Counted from the first letter of the stretch, positions 1 through 12,221 are shown. The stretch is 64,000 nucleotides of DNA from Epiperipatus broadwayi (GCA_028023455.1 JAQFVV010012396.1:4559656-4623655), one strand, 5' to 3'. Numbers and translations are program-made. The notes: generated by a model from the sequence alone, not told the origin.

Positions 1-60
1 TATAAGATGGTGTGAAAGTCTGAGTTCAAATTCCTTCTATTTACTTTCTTACTTGAAATA
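1..60 (+). repeat. SINE-like B-box fragment
   Basis: The segment around 11-45 reads GAAAGTCTGAGTTCAAATTC, which contains a good tRNA B-box (RGTTCAAATYC). Almost the same stretch occurs near 54880 (GAAAGTCTGGGTTCAAA) and in the tRNA-like loop near 57015 (AAAGTCTAGATTCAAATCC), and a related inverse copy lies near 15400. I read these as the B-box side of a dispersed tRNA-derived repeat. The A-box side would lie outside the window. Confidence 0.3.
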
Positions 61-504
61 TTTTTGTGGAAGTAATCAGCTTAATATCTCAGTACTTTAG
101 AAAATCTCAAAGAGGTATTGTGCACACACATTATCATCAAATGACTTTTGAATGTTCTAATCCTCTTTCCTACTTCTTAATTTTCAAATAAGATCTTCTA
201 AAAACATAAACTCCCACATTAATAAAATGTTCTTTCACAATCACTTCTTGCTTGATTTTTTTTCATAGTAATAATCATATTTGTATTTCAACTTCTCACA
301 AAGCCCTGAAATACCTTGTAAACACACTACCATGATAATTAATGATTGTTCATTCCAGCAATATTGCTCATTGGTAATTTTAAATCTTTTTAGTAGTTTT
401 AAACCTTTTTAAAAAAGAATTTTTGTTTTGTTTTATAACAATGTCAATTAGATTTTAATTCAGATTTTTATGCTTATGGTGAAAATTATATATATATTAA
501 GAAA
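61..504. other. AT-rich spacer
   Basis: No gene, RNA or clear repeat structure was recognised here. Confidence 0.6.
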
Positions 505-612
505 ATTAAGTCATATATCACGTGACTTAATTCAATAAGCTTGTCCTAAAATGTAATATAATGAGCATGTTAATAGCTTTAAACAAGCTTTTCTGATAAA
601 TTAATAATATTT
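505..612 (+). repeat. Partial FB-1 foldback element (left end)
   Basis: The stretch with TAAGCTTGTCC, then TAATAGCTTTAAACAAGC and TTTTCTGATAAAT closely matches the left end of the FB-1 foldback at 3800-3890 and, inverted, the right ends near 4300-4360 and 11190-11270. Only the left end is clear in this copy. A palindromic element begins directly after it. A weak match to the other FB-1 end follows that palindrome near 790-825, so this may be an FB-1 copy split by an insertion. Confidence 0.5.
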
Positions 613-617
613 TTATA

Positions 618-788
618 AAGCGCTTATGACTACAACCAGCCAATCAAATCCTTCAAATATAAGTACTTTGGACTGGCTTGGATATATATTAAGACAAGTA
701 AAGAAGAGAGTGGAACAGCTTTTTTCTTATTAAAATTCTCTGTCCCAGTGCTTAGGATTTGATTGGCTGGTTGTAGTCATAAGTGCTT
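618..788. mobile_element. Foldback/MITE with 35-bp terminal inverted repeats
   Basis: The arm at 618-652 is the reverse complement of the arm at 754-788 with a single mismatch over 35 bp. The arm core is TGACTACAACCAGCCAATCA. The roughly 100 bp between the arms have no coding potential. Near-perfect arms imply a recent insertion or a selected hairpin. The superfamily was not identified, and no target-site duplication was found. Confidence 0.75.
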
Positions 789-1137
789 GAGAGATTTGCA
801 CTCTCTCATTTATTTCGATAAATTAATTGTATAATTATATTATATATAACACAAAATAAATAAAAATTAATATTAAGTGTACAATATATACTCACTGCTA
901 AAGATATAAAAAAACAGCTAGGTGAATTAAATTGTCAATTTAAGTTTTATGTGACAAAGATATTTGATATTCTAATGTTCACTATATGTATATGTTCTAT
1001 AAATCTTGAGAAAAAATATACATTGTATTATATTTTCACTCAACACACCTTTTTTCTGCCAGATGTTATTGTATTGCATTGTATGATTTAATTTTTGAAT
1101 ACATTACAAATATATATACAGTACTCAATGATGGAAT
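789..1137. other. AT-rich spacer
   Basis: No gene was recognised. Short TA runs occur near 830-850. The first about 35 bp may be a decayed FB-1 end. Confidence 0.5.
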
Positions 1138-1438
1138 AAAAGATGTTTTTGCCTGAATGTTTGCGATGATTGTATTTTAGATGTGATAATATGTTGGACT
1201 ACTTCCATCGTCTATCATTAAATGTTGAATGTCTAAAATAAAAAAAATTCAACATTTAAACTTTTCAAATACAAACAATTGCTAGTAATAACACACAAAT
1301 AAATAACACAGGTTAGTGGATTACAAAGCATTTTAAGTAGTATTATTTACCACTCTTTTTCCGATTTTCTAGATATTCTACATTTAATGATACATGATGG
1401 AAATAATCCAACATTTTATCACATCGAAAAGATGTTTT
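1138..1438. mobile_element. FB-2 foldback element, copy 1
   Basis: The left arm, from about 1181 (GATGTGATAATATGTTGGAC) to about 1240, is an imperfect inverse of the right arm at about 1365-1425 (ending CCAACATTTTATCACATC). The same arm sequence recurs at 21240-21531 and 56765-57235, so this is a dispersed family. The 12-mer AAAAGATGTTTT is present at 1138-1149 and again at 1427-1438, flanking the element, and could be a target-site duplication. No coding potential. Confidence 0.6.
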
Positions 1439-1440
1439 GT

Positions 1441-2403
1441 TTGTATTATTATTTCATAGTTCATCTAATTTAGAAAAATCGTTAACCCAGAAAAATTCTT
1501 CAATATATATATTCTTTGCTTTGCTCTGTAAAATTAACTTTTTACATAGTTCAATCAACCTATAATTTTGATCAATATTTTTTAAATAAACTAATGTAAA
1601 ATTAGTGCAGCTTTTAACATTAAGAAGAATTAATAAACAAATAATACACGATCATTTTTATTTCAAAATTATTGTTTGCATGATATGCTTGATAAATTTT
1701 ATATTTTTTCAAAACAGAAAAATATTATTAGTATCATTGTCTTAGAAATACTTCTAATTCAAATAAAATATTAATCATTATGGATGACAAATAGTTGTAA
1801 TAGTAAGCAAAAATAAATGAATTAGAAAATTGATTTATTTTATCAGTATCTCTCCAGGTCATAAATGTCAATCTATCATTAGTTAAAGACGTCTTACTTT
1901 GTTTGTTTAACATTATTTTTACAATTTCAATATTTATTTCAAAGAAATAGATAATTGTAAATATAAAGATATTTTTTTTATCAAAAATAATTTGAATTAC
2001 TGCAATTTTGATATTTTATAAATTTTAATTTCTGAATTTTCAAATCTATTAAATTATTTAAATCCTATTTTCATGATAGATTAATCATCTTATTTTCATT
2101 TTTTGCATAACCATAAAACTGTATATGTAATAATAATAATATGTTTAGTTAATGAGCACCGAACAGCAGACTGAACCCAACAGCTTCATTCAGTTGACCA
2201 AACTGAGACTTTACTTTTGTTTTATTCAGCTAAGAATTGATTTCCAGAAATGTTTATTTTTCAAGTCTGCAACTCCTTTATTACATTAAATCACAGAATA
2301 TTTATTATGTATACACATAAATATTGTAATATATTACAGATTTGAAATTAGTAAAAAAAAAAGTTTTTGTTTATAAGTTTCAGTTAATACTTTATTTTAT
2401 TAG
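1441..2403. other. AT-rich spacer with one shared motif
   Basis: No gene was found. The block near 2190-2290 contains TTCATTCAGTTGACCAAACT, which is repeated with one change near 5638-5660, with further weak similarity downstream in both places. This suggests an old dispersed repeat. Confidence 0.45.
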
Positions 2404-2497
2404 GAAAGATCTACCTTAACAAAGGCAAAACTCTCCATACAGTACAACAGTTATGTGCTAGTATAAGTGATGGTGATCATATGAAAGATCTACCTTA
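2404..2497. repeat. Short FB-3-like insert between 15-bp direct repeats
   Basis: GAAAGATCTACCTTA occurs perfectly at 2404-2418 and 2483-2497. Between the copies lies AGGCAAAACTCTCCATACAG, which matches the terminal motif of the full FB-3 foldback (19829 onward). The direct repeats look like a target-site duplication around a 64-bp FB-3 remnant. Confidence 0.5.
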
Positions 2498-3628
2498 TGA
2501 ATAATACATACATATATATATATAATTAATATTTGTAGATATATAGAATACATTATATAATATTCATGCAAGATACGCATGCCTTAAACACTTGTATATT
2601 ATATTTATGATTCATGCAAAACTTACTTGACGATTATAAATAACAATATTAGGTATTAGTTGGATAGCTTTTAATATCTTTCTGAAACAAATTATCGGAT
2701 TTATTTAATAATTTGTAACAAAAATATTTTACTTGCCAAGCACCACACACACACACGCAATATATATATATATATTCTGCTACTCCAATATACTGTTATA
2801 ATTTATATAAAAAGTAATTATAAAAAACGAAAAAACAAGTTAATTCTTTCTATTGAAATTTATCCCATCATCATATTTTGATTATGATCTTTTCCTTTTT
2901 TTTTTCTCAATTAAAATATTGCTATATAACTTTTTTCTCTATTGATGAACAAAATTATGTTCACATTTACATTTTCACCTTATAATTATTGAGTGGGCAT
3001 AAATATGTATTTAATTTCATTGACTATTAATATTAATAGAAAAAAAATCTGAGTTTTTACACATTCAAAAAATAATGCCTTTAATCATTCACTTAATGCA
3101 TATTTTCAATTTTTTGAATAATATTACTTATATGTTGAAACTTTGAGAAAGTTCAGAAATTATGGCTTTAAAAAAAAGTTAAATAATATTATTAGACAAA
3201 TAAAAACTCAAAGATAAAAGACAAAATGTGCCAACAAAACATTAAGGTTATACAGAAATATAACACAAAATCTCTATTAAAATTTTATTCTTAATTATCA
3301 TTTAATATCTGTCATTATACTTGTTTGTTTTTACATTCAATATAAACATTAGAAGTTGTTTCTTTTACTCCAGAGTCATTTATTGTAAACTTCAGTAATT
3401 ACTAAACAGTAGATTGATATATTCATGTCTCCTGATTAGTCTCTAGTTATTGCCTTTTTTAGTAAAATCTAATGCTCCTTGCAAAAAAAATCAAATATCT
3501 AGAAATGAGTCTGGGGATTTGGAGATATCTAGTGATTACTCAAGATAACTGCAGATGGTTCTGGAGATGAAAAGAGTAAATTACTCTCTTAGTTTGCTCT
3601 GAAATATAATACTGATGTGATCAGTTTT
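2498..3628. other. AT-rich spacer
   Basis: No gene was recognised. A short compound (CA)n/(TA)n microsatellite lies at about 2742-2777. Confidence 0.55.
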
Positions 3629-3787
3629 TAAGATAAATTCAAAACAATTTTACCAAAATATTTTATTTAGACTATAAAGTTGAAACAATTTACCTCTTAA
3701 TTTGCCATGAATTTCTAAAATTAATAAAGAAAAATTATTATAGTCTAAATACAAATATTTTGATAAAATTGTATTGAATTTATCTTA
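3629..3787. mobile_element. Palindromic MITE
   Basis: The left arm, about 3629-3678 (TAAGATAAATTCAAAACAAT onward), is an imperfect inverse of the right arm at about 3738-3787 (ending GAATTTATCTTA). The spacer is about 58 bp. No coding potential was seen, and this is the only copy noticed in the window. It abuts the FB-1 element that follows. Confidence 0.6.
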
Positions 3788-3796
3788 GTATTCATA

Positions 3797-4375
3797 CATC
3801 ATAAGACTTAACTTAATAAGCTTGTACTGCAAATGTAATATATTAAGCATGCTAATAGCTCTAAACAAGCTTTTCTGATAAATGCCAGAAGAGAAAACAT
3901 TTAAAATCTCTATTTTGGAATTATCCACATTCCCAAACCTGTTTCAAGCTGATGGCTCTCTTCAGTGAGGCATTAGAATATTCAGACACTAGATCTAAAA
4001 TACCAACTCAAGCACAGCATTTATCTAATATTTAACTATTAAGTAGAAATCTAAAATTTTTAGACATCTATAGGTCTTCAAATCCAGATATCTAACTTAA
4101 ATAGCCATATGGGACTGAACTAAATTCAGATTTTCTACTTAATAGTTAAATATTAGATAAATACTGTGCTTGAGTTGGTATTTTAGCACTAGTGACTGAA
4201 TATCCTAGTGCCTCACTGAAGAAAACCATCAGCCCGAAACCAGTTTGGGAATAGGGATAATTTTAGATAAATTTTAAATGCTTTCTCTTACAGCATTTAT
4301 CAAAAAAGCTTGTTTAGAGCTATTAGCACACTAATTATATTATATTGAGTTTGTCTTATACTGACAGGCCATTTT
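3797..4375. mobile_element. FB-1 foldback element, copy 2
   Basis: This is an almost full-length palindrome. The left arm (AATAAGCTTGTACTG, then CTAATAGCTCTAAACAAGC, then GACACTAGATCTAAAATACC) is mirrored on the right, ending near 4360. The arms are about 240-270 bp, around a centre near 4090. The arm core (CCCAAACCTGTTTCAAGCTG, then TTCAGTGAGGC) also occurs in FB-3. There are no open reading frames of note. The other copies are at 505-612 (partial) and 10868-11275. Confidence 0.7.
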
Positions 4376-4739
4376 ACAAATAATTTTAATACAGTAGAAG
4401 CTACAACAGAAAATCAACCTCTCTAAATTAAAACTAATAAAATCATTTATTGCCACAACAGATTAGCTAACATTTCTATTAAAAAATCTTTATGTTTAAA
4501 TAAAAAATTTAAAAGATTCAAAACTAAATTCATTTTTAAACATACATTATCAAGTAGTACTAAATGTATAGAAAAAAATCTAAGTTTATGAAAATGAAAA
4601 GAAAGAAGCATTTAACATTAGTATTTTAGTACTGATACTTTTTGTAACAACAATGACAAAATAATGTATCACACATACACAAAGCAAAAGATATATATTA
4701 AAAAAATTCAAATATATGTGTAATAGTTTAAACATAAAT

Positions 4740-5575
4740 TGTGGTAGTTCAAATACAGGTAAAATTCATGTAGAAGCTACTAAAAAACTCCAGTGAGCAC
4801 TTTGTAATCTAATACAATGGCAACAAATAAAAAAGTATAGAATGAGCCATTTAATATATTGACATATTACAGTGCAGGGTGTGACTTACATATATTAATG
4901 TAATTTCAGGACAACTATAAGCTATTCCAAAATCACTATAACTAATCAGAGTGAAAATCTTAGACTTATATTTAACAACCTCTTAACATTAGATTAGTCT
5001 TCAGTTAATAGATGTAAAGATGAATTGAAATAGCTCAAATATAGATGAAATTTATACAGAAGCTGCTGAAACCCCAGTTATCTATATTTAAACTTATAGA
5101 ACTCCATCAGTTCATTAATAAATTGAATGCTTACATATAATCCAATAGAAAGTACAGGTGACTCATTCTGCACTTTTTATTTATTGACAGAGCTGTAGTA
5201 GTTTACATATATCTCACTGATTTTCAGCAGCTTCCACATGAATTTCAACTATATTTGAGCTACTGAAATTTATCTTTACTTCTATTAACTGAATATTAAT
5301 TTAACATTTGCAGATTATTAAAGAGGAAGCTTAACCTTTCCTTCTGATTAGTATATTGATTTCAAAATAGCTTATAGTTGTCCTGAAAATATATTACTAT
5401 ATATAAGTCATGTTCTGCACTGTAATACATCAATAAATTGAATCCTTATATATGATCCAACTAAAGAACAGATAGTTAATTCTGTACTTTTCCATTTATT
5501 GACAGAGTTGTATTAGTTTACATATAGCTTTTGGGAGGTTTTCAGTAGCTTCTGCCTGAATTATAGAAACTATGT
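4740..5575. mobile_element. FB-4 composite foldback element, copy 1
   Basis: Left arm 4740-5150 and right arm 5165-5575 are imperfect inverses. Each arm also contains two internal direct repeats. The motif of a GTAGAAGCTACTxAAAAACTC type followed by AATAAA.xAAAAGTACAGAAT occurs near 4770 and again, diverged, near 5055, and inverted near 5165-5235 and 5480-5560. A homologous element lies at 53240-54150. No coding potential. Confidence 0.65.
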
Positions 5576-6409
5576 GGTCAGGTTCTTAGGAGATTATCTA
5601 GGGTTAGCATATCCATGTAGCAAACACAATACAAGTTTCATTCAGTTGACCAAATTGATCTTAAAACTAATTGAGAAATCTTTAGTTTTTAATTCTTGTA
5701 ACTCTATTGCTATGCTGAAACTTGTAGGTTACATACATGTATATTAATGTATTAATAACAATTATTCATTCATTATCATTAATAAAAGAATTAATAGTGT
5801 AAAATTGAAAAAAAAAACATACACAAATACAATATTTTAATACAAAGAAAAAACATAAAATTAAATATCTTATAAGATTTGATATTATGGCAAATTAAAA
5901 ACTCTGAAGCTAAAACTTTCTAGATGTGAAATTCAAATGTCATGTGATTTTTTGACCAAATAACCATTAACAAAAAGTATGGGTTTATTTCAACACTGAT
6001 TGCTAACATCAAATGCAAAACCATTCTAACAGCACTTCCTGTAAGATGAACATAAATTCTGAATAAAGCAGACATTGTGTTTGTCTCATAGGGAACGTTT
6101 CAAGAATAATTTAGTATTTGGCAATATAAATATTTTTGCAATATATATAGTGCTCTTTTATTATAAACTGTTGATGACCTCCAATATAGTTGAAATTTTA
6201 TATTAATAAAAAAATAACACCATAAAGATAAAAAAAATAGCTGAATTTATTTGATAAAGTTTTAACAAAAGAGTTTGTTAAATAATGATAAGAAAAAATA
6301 TACAATGGAATTTACAATAGTGTAAAAATAAAGAAAGAGTTAGTTTTATTTAATAGAGTTTAATAATAAAAAATGTTGATAGAAGACTGATATATCTTTA
6401 ATTTTGAAT
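5576..6409. other. AT-rich spacer
   Basis: No gene was found. The motif TTCATTCAGTTGACCAAATT at 5638-5660 is shared with the block near 2190. Confidence 0.5.
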
Positions 6410-7400
6410 ATGTTATTCTTTATTATCTTTCTTAAATTTCAATATTATTATAAGATTCTTCCAAACATCTGATGTATCTTTATCATTTAGATAATTGATA
6501 TATAATTTTGTCAACAATTTTTTTATTTTTTCTCCTGCTTCTTTTAAAATATTAATAATAATTCCATTATTTTATGAAGCTTTCCCCATATTCATAGATT
6601 TAATTGCATATCTCACTTTCTCATTTATAATATTTGGCAATTTAAAAGATATAATAATAATATATGATTCTTAGTTTTCTTGTTCTTTATTACTATATAC
6701 TTCTTTATAGAACTCTTCAACACATTTCATGATGTCATTTCTCTTTTTAGTAGTAGTTTCATATTTTCTTTTTATTGTTGAAACAACTTTCTTTTCATTA
6801 TGAAAATATTATTTTACACTTTTGACACTTTTATTCTCTTCTATAGCTTCCTTGCCAATTCACAATTATATTTTCTTATATTGTTATTAACATTTTTTGT
6901 AACATGTTACAAAGTTCTAAATATTCCATTCTGTTTAATGGATCATATAAAAAAGTGTATTGCATCTTTTCTTCAAATATAGTCTTGTGTCTGTAAGAAA
7001 TTAAATTTGTGGGGAGGGAGGGGTTCTACATTAGATTAATTTTTTGTAGTTCTTTAATAGAATATTAGTTAGCTTTCTATTTATTGTTGCCAAATATGAA
7101 TCATCTTTCAAGTCTAATATTTCCAAATAATTTGGATGTTCCAATTAAATTTTATCAGAAGGTTAGGACCAATTGTAAATACTGACTTTCTCATAATATA
7201 TTTATTTCCTAATTTTGCATTAACATGTATCTTTCATCTCACTAATCCATGACTGATTCATATACCAAATCTACAAGGAACATTACACATTTGAAAGACA
7301 TAAATTCTGCTAGTCCAAATACAATCCAATCCTGCTGTATCTTCATTTGGATGTGCTCATGTCCATTTTCATGAAGCATTTTTCCAAAAAAAAAAATTAA
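6410..7400 (-). mobile_element. Decayed RTE-type LINE, N-terminal part of reverse transcriptase
   Basis: Read on the minus strand, 6410-6780 translates with a few stops into the fingers region of a non-LTR reverse transcriptase. It includes EEFYKEVYS followed by a segment around KSMNMGKAS and the stretch KEAGEKIKKLLTKLY, ending near DVWKNLIIILKFKK. This matches the usual NGKAPG...G...LKAG...WK...I..L.KKG pattern. The sequence up to about 7400 is probably the linker or endonuclease side but is too decayed to be sure. The catalytic palm with FADD is absent, so this is a fragment. It could belong to the same family as the 3' halves at 20320-21240 and 28613-28822, but the pieces do not overlap. 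Confidence 0.55.
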
Positions 7401-8732
7401 TAATATAGTTTTTTCTTCTGTAAACACCACAAATAAATGCCATTTTTTTTATTTTTAGCATTGAGGAATATAGCAATGAATGAAACTTGTTTCATTGTAT
7501 ATGGTTAATAATATTATTTTATAATTTTGTTTTTAAAATAATCTTTTTTTCTATTTATAAGATATAAATAACAGTATATTGCATAATTTTAGAATTTATC
7601 CACACTTTTTAAGTAACAAATAGCATATAATCTAAACTTTTCAAACACCTAATGAGAAGTTCTGGGCATATCATGTAACAAATATTAGAAATCCACTTTT
7701 TGAATTGAATGCTCACTTTACATTAGAATTAATTTTTTTAGTATATTTTACTAATGATACAAAGTTATATATAGGAAAACTAAAGGTTTAGCTCACCACA
7801 TGAAACTAAAGAAATTGTATTAATTAAGATAGTTACACTAAATAACAAAATCCTTATACAAACATAGTAAATATGGGTATTAATTGGTAGTCTATTTAGA
7901 ACATGAATACTCAATAGTCTTTTCGTTATGTATGATTATACATACATAACATCACCTTATCACTATTCTTTATTTACAGAAGCTGAGTAGTGCTACTGTA
8001 TGAAGAGTTTATCTATATAAATACATACTGTCAAACACACATGGAAACAAATTTAAAGAATCTACTTATATTTGTTACAATTATATATTGACAAAAATAT
8101 AATTTTTAATTGAAAATCTTTAATGGGTTAATAAACTTTCATAGTTTATTTGTGTTTACTTTATAGAATAAATGAAGGTCAAAATATATGATGTGAAGCA
8201 AATTCATGGCAGCTTTTATAAAAAAAAGAATGTAACCATTATTGAATTAAAAAATCTCAAGGTAACTTGAGAGATATTTGGAATAAAATTTATATTTGGG
8301 CACAAACATATTGAGAAAATGCAGATTATATGAGAGAGAGAAATAAATATAAGAAATGCAAAGCTTTTTCATAGCAAAGGACTGTATTTTTTGAAAAAAC
8401 AGCATGGCATCATAGCAAAAATCAACAATTCCTGGATTATATCACTTCAGAATGCTTTTCAAGACTAACAGACTCTTCATCATTTGCTGGAATTAATCTC
8501 TATTAAAAAAATGAAAGTATATACAAAGTATTAATCATAATTATAATTAGACTGATTTCAACTACTCTACATCCATAACAAATCAAAATCTATTTTAATC
8601 TTCTAAATATGTTTTAACCTCACCTAATTAAGTTTGCTAATATTTTCAGATCTTTTTTTAAGAGGAATAAATTATATTAATTTTACAAAAATATTTCTGC
8701 TTAATATTAATGTTTTTTTTCCATATGTCATA
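7401..8732. other. AT-rich spacer with an FB-3-like scrap
   Basis: No gene was recognised. Near 7981-8015 the sequence GCTGAGTAGTGCTACTGTAT then GAAGAGTTTATC is a weak match to the inverted FB-3 terminus. Confidence 0.4.
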
Positions 8733-8818
8733 GCATCGGCCAGGACGCGAACCCACAACCGTCTGCAACCAACTACTTGCTTGCAAGGCAGCTGCGATGA
8801 CCTCTCGGCTAACAATGC
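8733..8818 (-). repeat. tRNA-like sequence (type II, Leu-like) or SINE head
   Basis: This is an 86-nt GC-rich island in very AT-rich surroundings. On the minus strand it has an A-box (TAGCCGAGAGG), a B-box (GGTTCGCGTCC) and a long variable region as in tRNA-Leu or tRNA-Ser. The acceptor ends GCATTGT and CCGATGC pair at 6 of 7 positions, one of them a G-U pair. The anticodon stem pairs at only about 3 of 5, and the loop CTTGCAA would give anticodon UGC (Ala), which does not fit a type II body. There is no T-run terminator directly downstream. A degenerate tRNA or the head of a tRNA-derived SINE is more likely than a working tRNA gene. Confidence 0.55.
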
Positions 8819-10867
8819 TTGACAGTACATTTATTAATTTTGTTAATAAGAATTTTTTTTTATAATTAATTATTTAATTGATAATGCATTAATCAAACTG
8901 ATATTTATTTACATTATATACTTATATTAATGAAATTGTAAAAGTAAAAGATATACAACTTTGCCTATATACATATAATTTTCTTTTTAAATTTAAATTT
9001 ACAGTAGGTTTTTTATTTTGTAAAAATTAAAATGCAGTCTTTCGTTTATCTTTAGACATTCGTTAAATATATTATTAACTGACTGTGAACTAATAATTCT
9101 CAATTTGTTTTTATTTCAAGAGAATTTTTTTAAATGTGCAGAAAAGAAATTTTTTACATAAAACGATGCTGAGGTGTAAACAAAGATCTGCTCTAAAATT
9201 AAAATCTTACACCAGAAAGAAACTTTTATGATTATATCCAAAGCAGAAACAATTAATGGTTAGAATTAATTTTTAAAAAAATATCAACTTTTTTTAATAC
9301 TCAAATCTGATTTTTTAAAATCACACAAAGAAAAGACTAACACATCCACTTTATTAAAAATAGTAATAAAAAGAAAATCTTAACTACCTAAAAATTTAAA
9401 CAAACTTACTTTACCTAACATGCTTCTCTACTAAATGTGCGATCACTTGTATAAGCAGAGATTATTATGGTTTGTATTTTGCATGAGTAAGTGCAGTGAT
9501 AGAATAAAAGCTCCTAAGCTCAGGCTTCATGGATTGTTACTCCACTTAGTCACTTCTGATGCTTAAACTTTTTAGGAACTTCTGGGCTATAAATCATTCA
9601 ATTATTAATACTATAAATATCTCATAAATGAATAGTTTTAAAAGATTTGTCTTTGAAATGCCAACTTTTTATCTACTAGCAGAAAACGAAGTAAATATGA
9701 ATAATGTGAATATAACATAATAACATTAAAATCATTTGGCTTTACAAAATTTGAATATTTACTTGGAGAAATAAAAGAAGTTCATCTGACAAATATTTGA
9801 ATATAATATGTTTTGATCCTGAAAATATTCTTGCTTTTTGATTTATTACTTTAGGAAAAAATATATGCATTATTTATTTATTTATAAATAAATATTTATT
9901 TATAATAAATAATATTTTATTACATATCCATCCATTTAGAAATACTCTTATTGTTCACAATTCTTTTCACTTTTTCCGTTATAATCAGTAGTATTTTTTT
10001 TAATTTGTAGATGCTAAGAATAAATAAATATTTATTTAATTATAAATGTTATTTATTTTTTAAAATAAGAAAAAAATTGATATAGTAATGTAATGATGCA
10101 TTAGAGAGCTAAAAGTTACTAGACCAAAACTAATCCCTTCATAATTGATCCATAAGTATCCTCTAACTATGTAAGTAATTACTTTTCAATCATTTATTCA
10201 ATATAGAACTACAAAAAAAAGGTTATCAATATTATAAATTAACTATAGCTTAGCACTGTTTTCAACTGGGCCACATTCATAGCAATAGATAATGTCTGTA
10301 TTGAATTGCAAAATAATAAGAAAAGAAGTAAAGTTTTTAGTGTTAAACATTTATTTTTATGTTGTTTAATAAAATTGTATAGTTAAAGTTTAAAGAACTA
10401 AAATATTATTGGATTGAATCTCAACATATTATTTTTTTAATATTTCATTGAACAGTTAATTTAATAAATCATTAATTTGCAAATAAATCATAATAAGATA
10501 AAATAAACAAGTTATTTTTTTATTTCCACTTCAAAATAGAATTATCTTTCCCTACAAAACTTATAGTGCTTTTTATTTTTGTGCAAGTTATAATAAACAA
10601 ATAATAAACAAATAATTTATCTTTAAATGTTATTCATATATAAATAAAATCAGTGAATAATCTTACAGTACTTTTGTATAATAGTTTTAGTTTTAAAATG
10701 ATCTCACAGTTTAGCCTTGGTTAATATTTTTTTTCAGAAACTATATAATGGGGCTTTGGCATTTTTAATGAATTTTTAGTAAAAGTAAACATATTATTAG
10801 AAATTTAAGTGATAAATGTATGTTATAAATACAGTTTTAAATAAGTAAAATGAATAACTCACTGAAA
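8819..10867. other. AT-rich spacer
   Basis: No gene was recognised. Runs of TTTATTTATAAATAAATATT type near 9870-9930 are low-complexity palindromic AT sequence. Confidence 0.5.
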
Positions 10868-11275
10868 CTATTTGATAAAATAAAAGGTGTGCTAATAGCT
10901 CTAACAAGCTTTATCGATAAATGCTACATGAGAAAGCATTTAAAATCTCTATCTAGAAATTATCCCAATCCCAGACTGGTTTCTAGCTATTGACTTTCAT
11001 CAGTAAGGTGCTAAAATATTTCAGACACTAGATCCAAAATTCTAACTTAAAGCCAGTATTTATGGTATTTTGGATCTAGTGTCTGAAATATCCTAGCACC
11101 TCACTGAGAAAAGTCAATAGCTAGAAACCAGTCTGAGGCTGGGATAATTTCTAGATAGAGATTTTAAATGCTTTCTCTCATAGCATTTATTGTTAAAGTT
11201 TGTTTGAGCTATTATCACACTCTTTATTTTAGTTTATAATTACAAGCTTATCAAATCACTTGATGTATGACTTAA
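10868..11275. mobile_element. FB-1 foldback element, copy 3
   Basis: The long palindrome has a left arm of about 10888-11055 (GTGCTAATAGCTCTAACAAG, then CCCAGACTGGTTTCTAGCTA) and an inverse right arm of about 11065-11220. The outer right end (CAAGCTTATCAAATCACTTG, then ATGTATGACTTA) matches, inverted, the left end of the copy at 505. The arms are very similar to each other, so this copy is better preserved than the one at 3797. No coding potential. Confidence 0.7.
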
Positions 11276-11550
11276 TTTTATTTACTATTTGATATTCAAT
11301 GTGTTGCTGAAGGTTCACTTTTAATACATTTGCAAACACAAAGTTATATACACAAATAGTATTTGAAAAATGTCTACATTGATTTAACCTTTTCATATTC
11401 CCCATATGCTCCTCTAAAACATGTAATAAATATTGAGCTGTCATCTTGTAAAAAATGTCCAATCTCTTTTACTATATATGTCATATAATAACCTATGTTC
11501 ATCAGATGATGGAAAGATTTGAAATACTTGAACATCCATAAAGAAAATTA

Positions 11551-11790
11551 AACTGATTATAATTATGTCATATAAATAGAAAATTTTGACTGTTTGTTCT
11601 ATGTGGCTATTCAGATGCTTCAAATAAGTGTAGATTTGTTTTGTTTTGTGAAATATATATACGGCAAAAACACTTAGTCTGAAGAATTTTTCACAAAAAA
11701 ATGATTCAGAAATTGTAACAAACTTTAAAGGACTATCTGGAAAATCTGGAAAATTTTATTCATGACAGATATTAATTAAGTACATTATAT
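11551..11790. repeat. Direct repeat, left copy
   Basis: This segment (TCATATAAATAGAAAATTTT, then ATGTGGCTATTCAGATGCTT) is an imperfect direct match to 12222-12460 (ACATATAAATAAAAAATCCT, then ATGTGTAGTTATTCAGATAT). The two copies flank about 430 bp that hold a small palindromic element. The nature of the repeat is unknown; an LTR-like arrangement or a local duplication are both possible. Confidence 0.4.
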
Positions 11791-11922
11791 TTTTCTATTA
11801 TCATATTTCTGATCCAATGAATGTTTTAATGAGAATATAAATTATTATACTTATTATGGAATATGAATAATAAAAACCGATGAGTTAGTTTACTCTCTCT
11901 CTTTCTCATAGAACATAGGTAA

Positions 11923-12043
11923 AAGGATTATCTATAAGGTTGCATGTTCTTACATATATTGATTTCAAGACTATTCTTGGTTTGGAATAGTCTTGAATTT
12001 AATATACTTAAGAACTTAAAACCTTATAGGTAAGAGGGGATTT
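11923..12043. mobile_element. Palindromic MITE
   Basis: The left arm, about 11923-11976 (GATTATCTATAAGGTTGCAT onward to GACTATTC), is an imperfect inverse of 11985-12040 (GGAATAGTCTTGAATTT, to AAAACCTTATAGGTAA). The loop is under 10 bp, so the whole element is a tight hairpin. It lies between the two direct repeats at 11551 and 12222. Confidence 0.6.
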
Positions 12044-12221
12044 TCTTTTATCTCTCAGACTTTGTGTTTCTCAATAAAGATAGAATTGTTGAAACATTCT
12101 ACTATTAGTTTGCATTTATTTACCATATTTGAGTTTCATTTAGTATTATGCAATCTTTAATTTATTCATATGTATACATACATACACAACTAATGCTAAG
12201 AATATTCAAACTTCAAAATCA

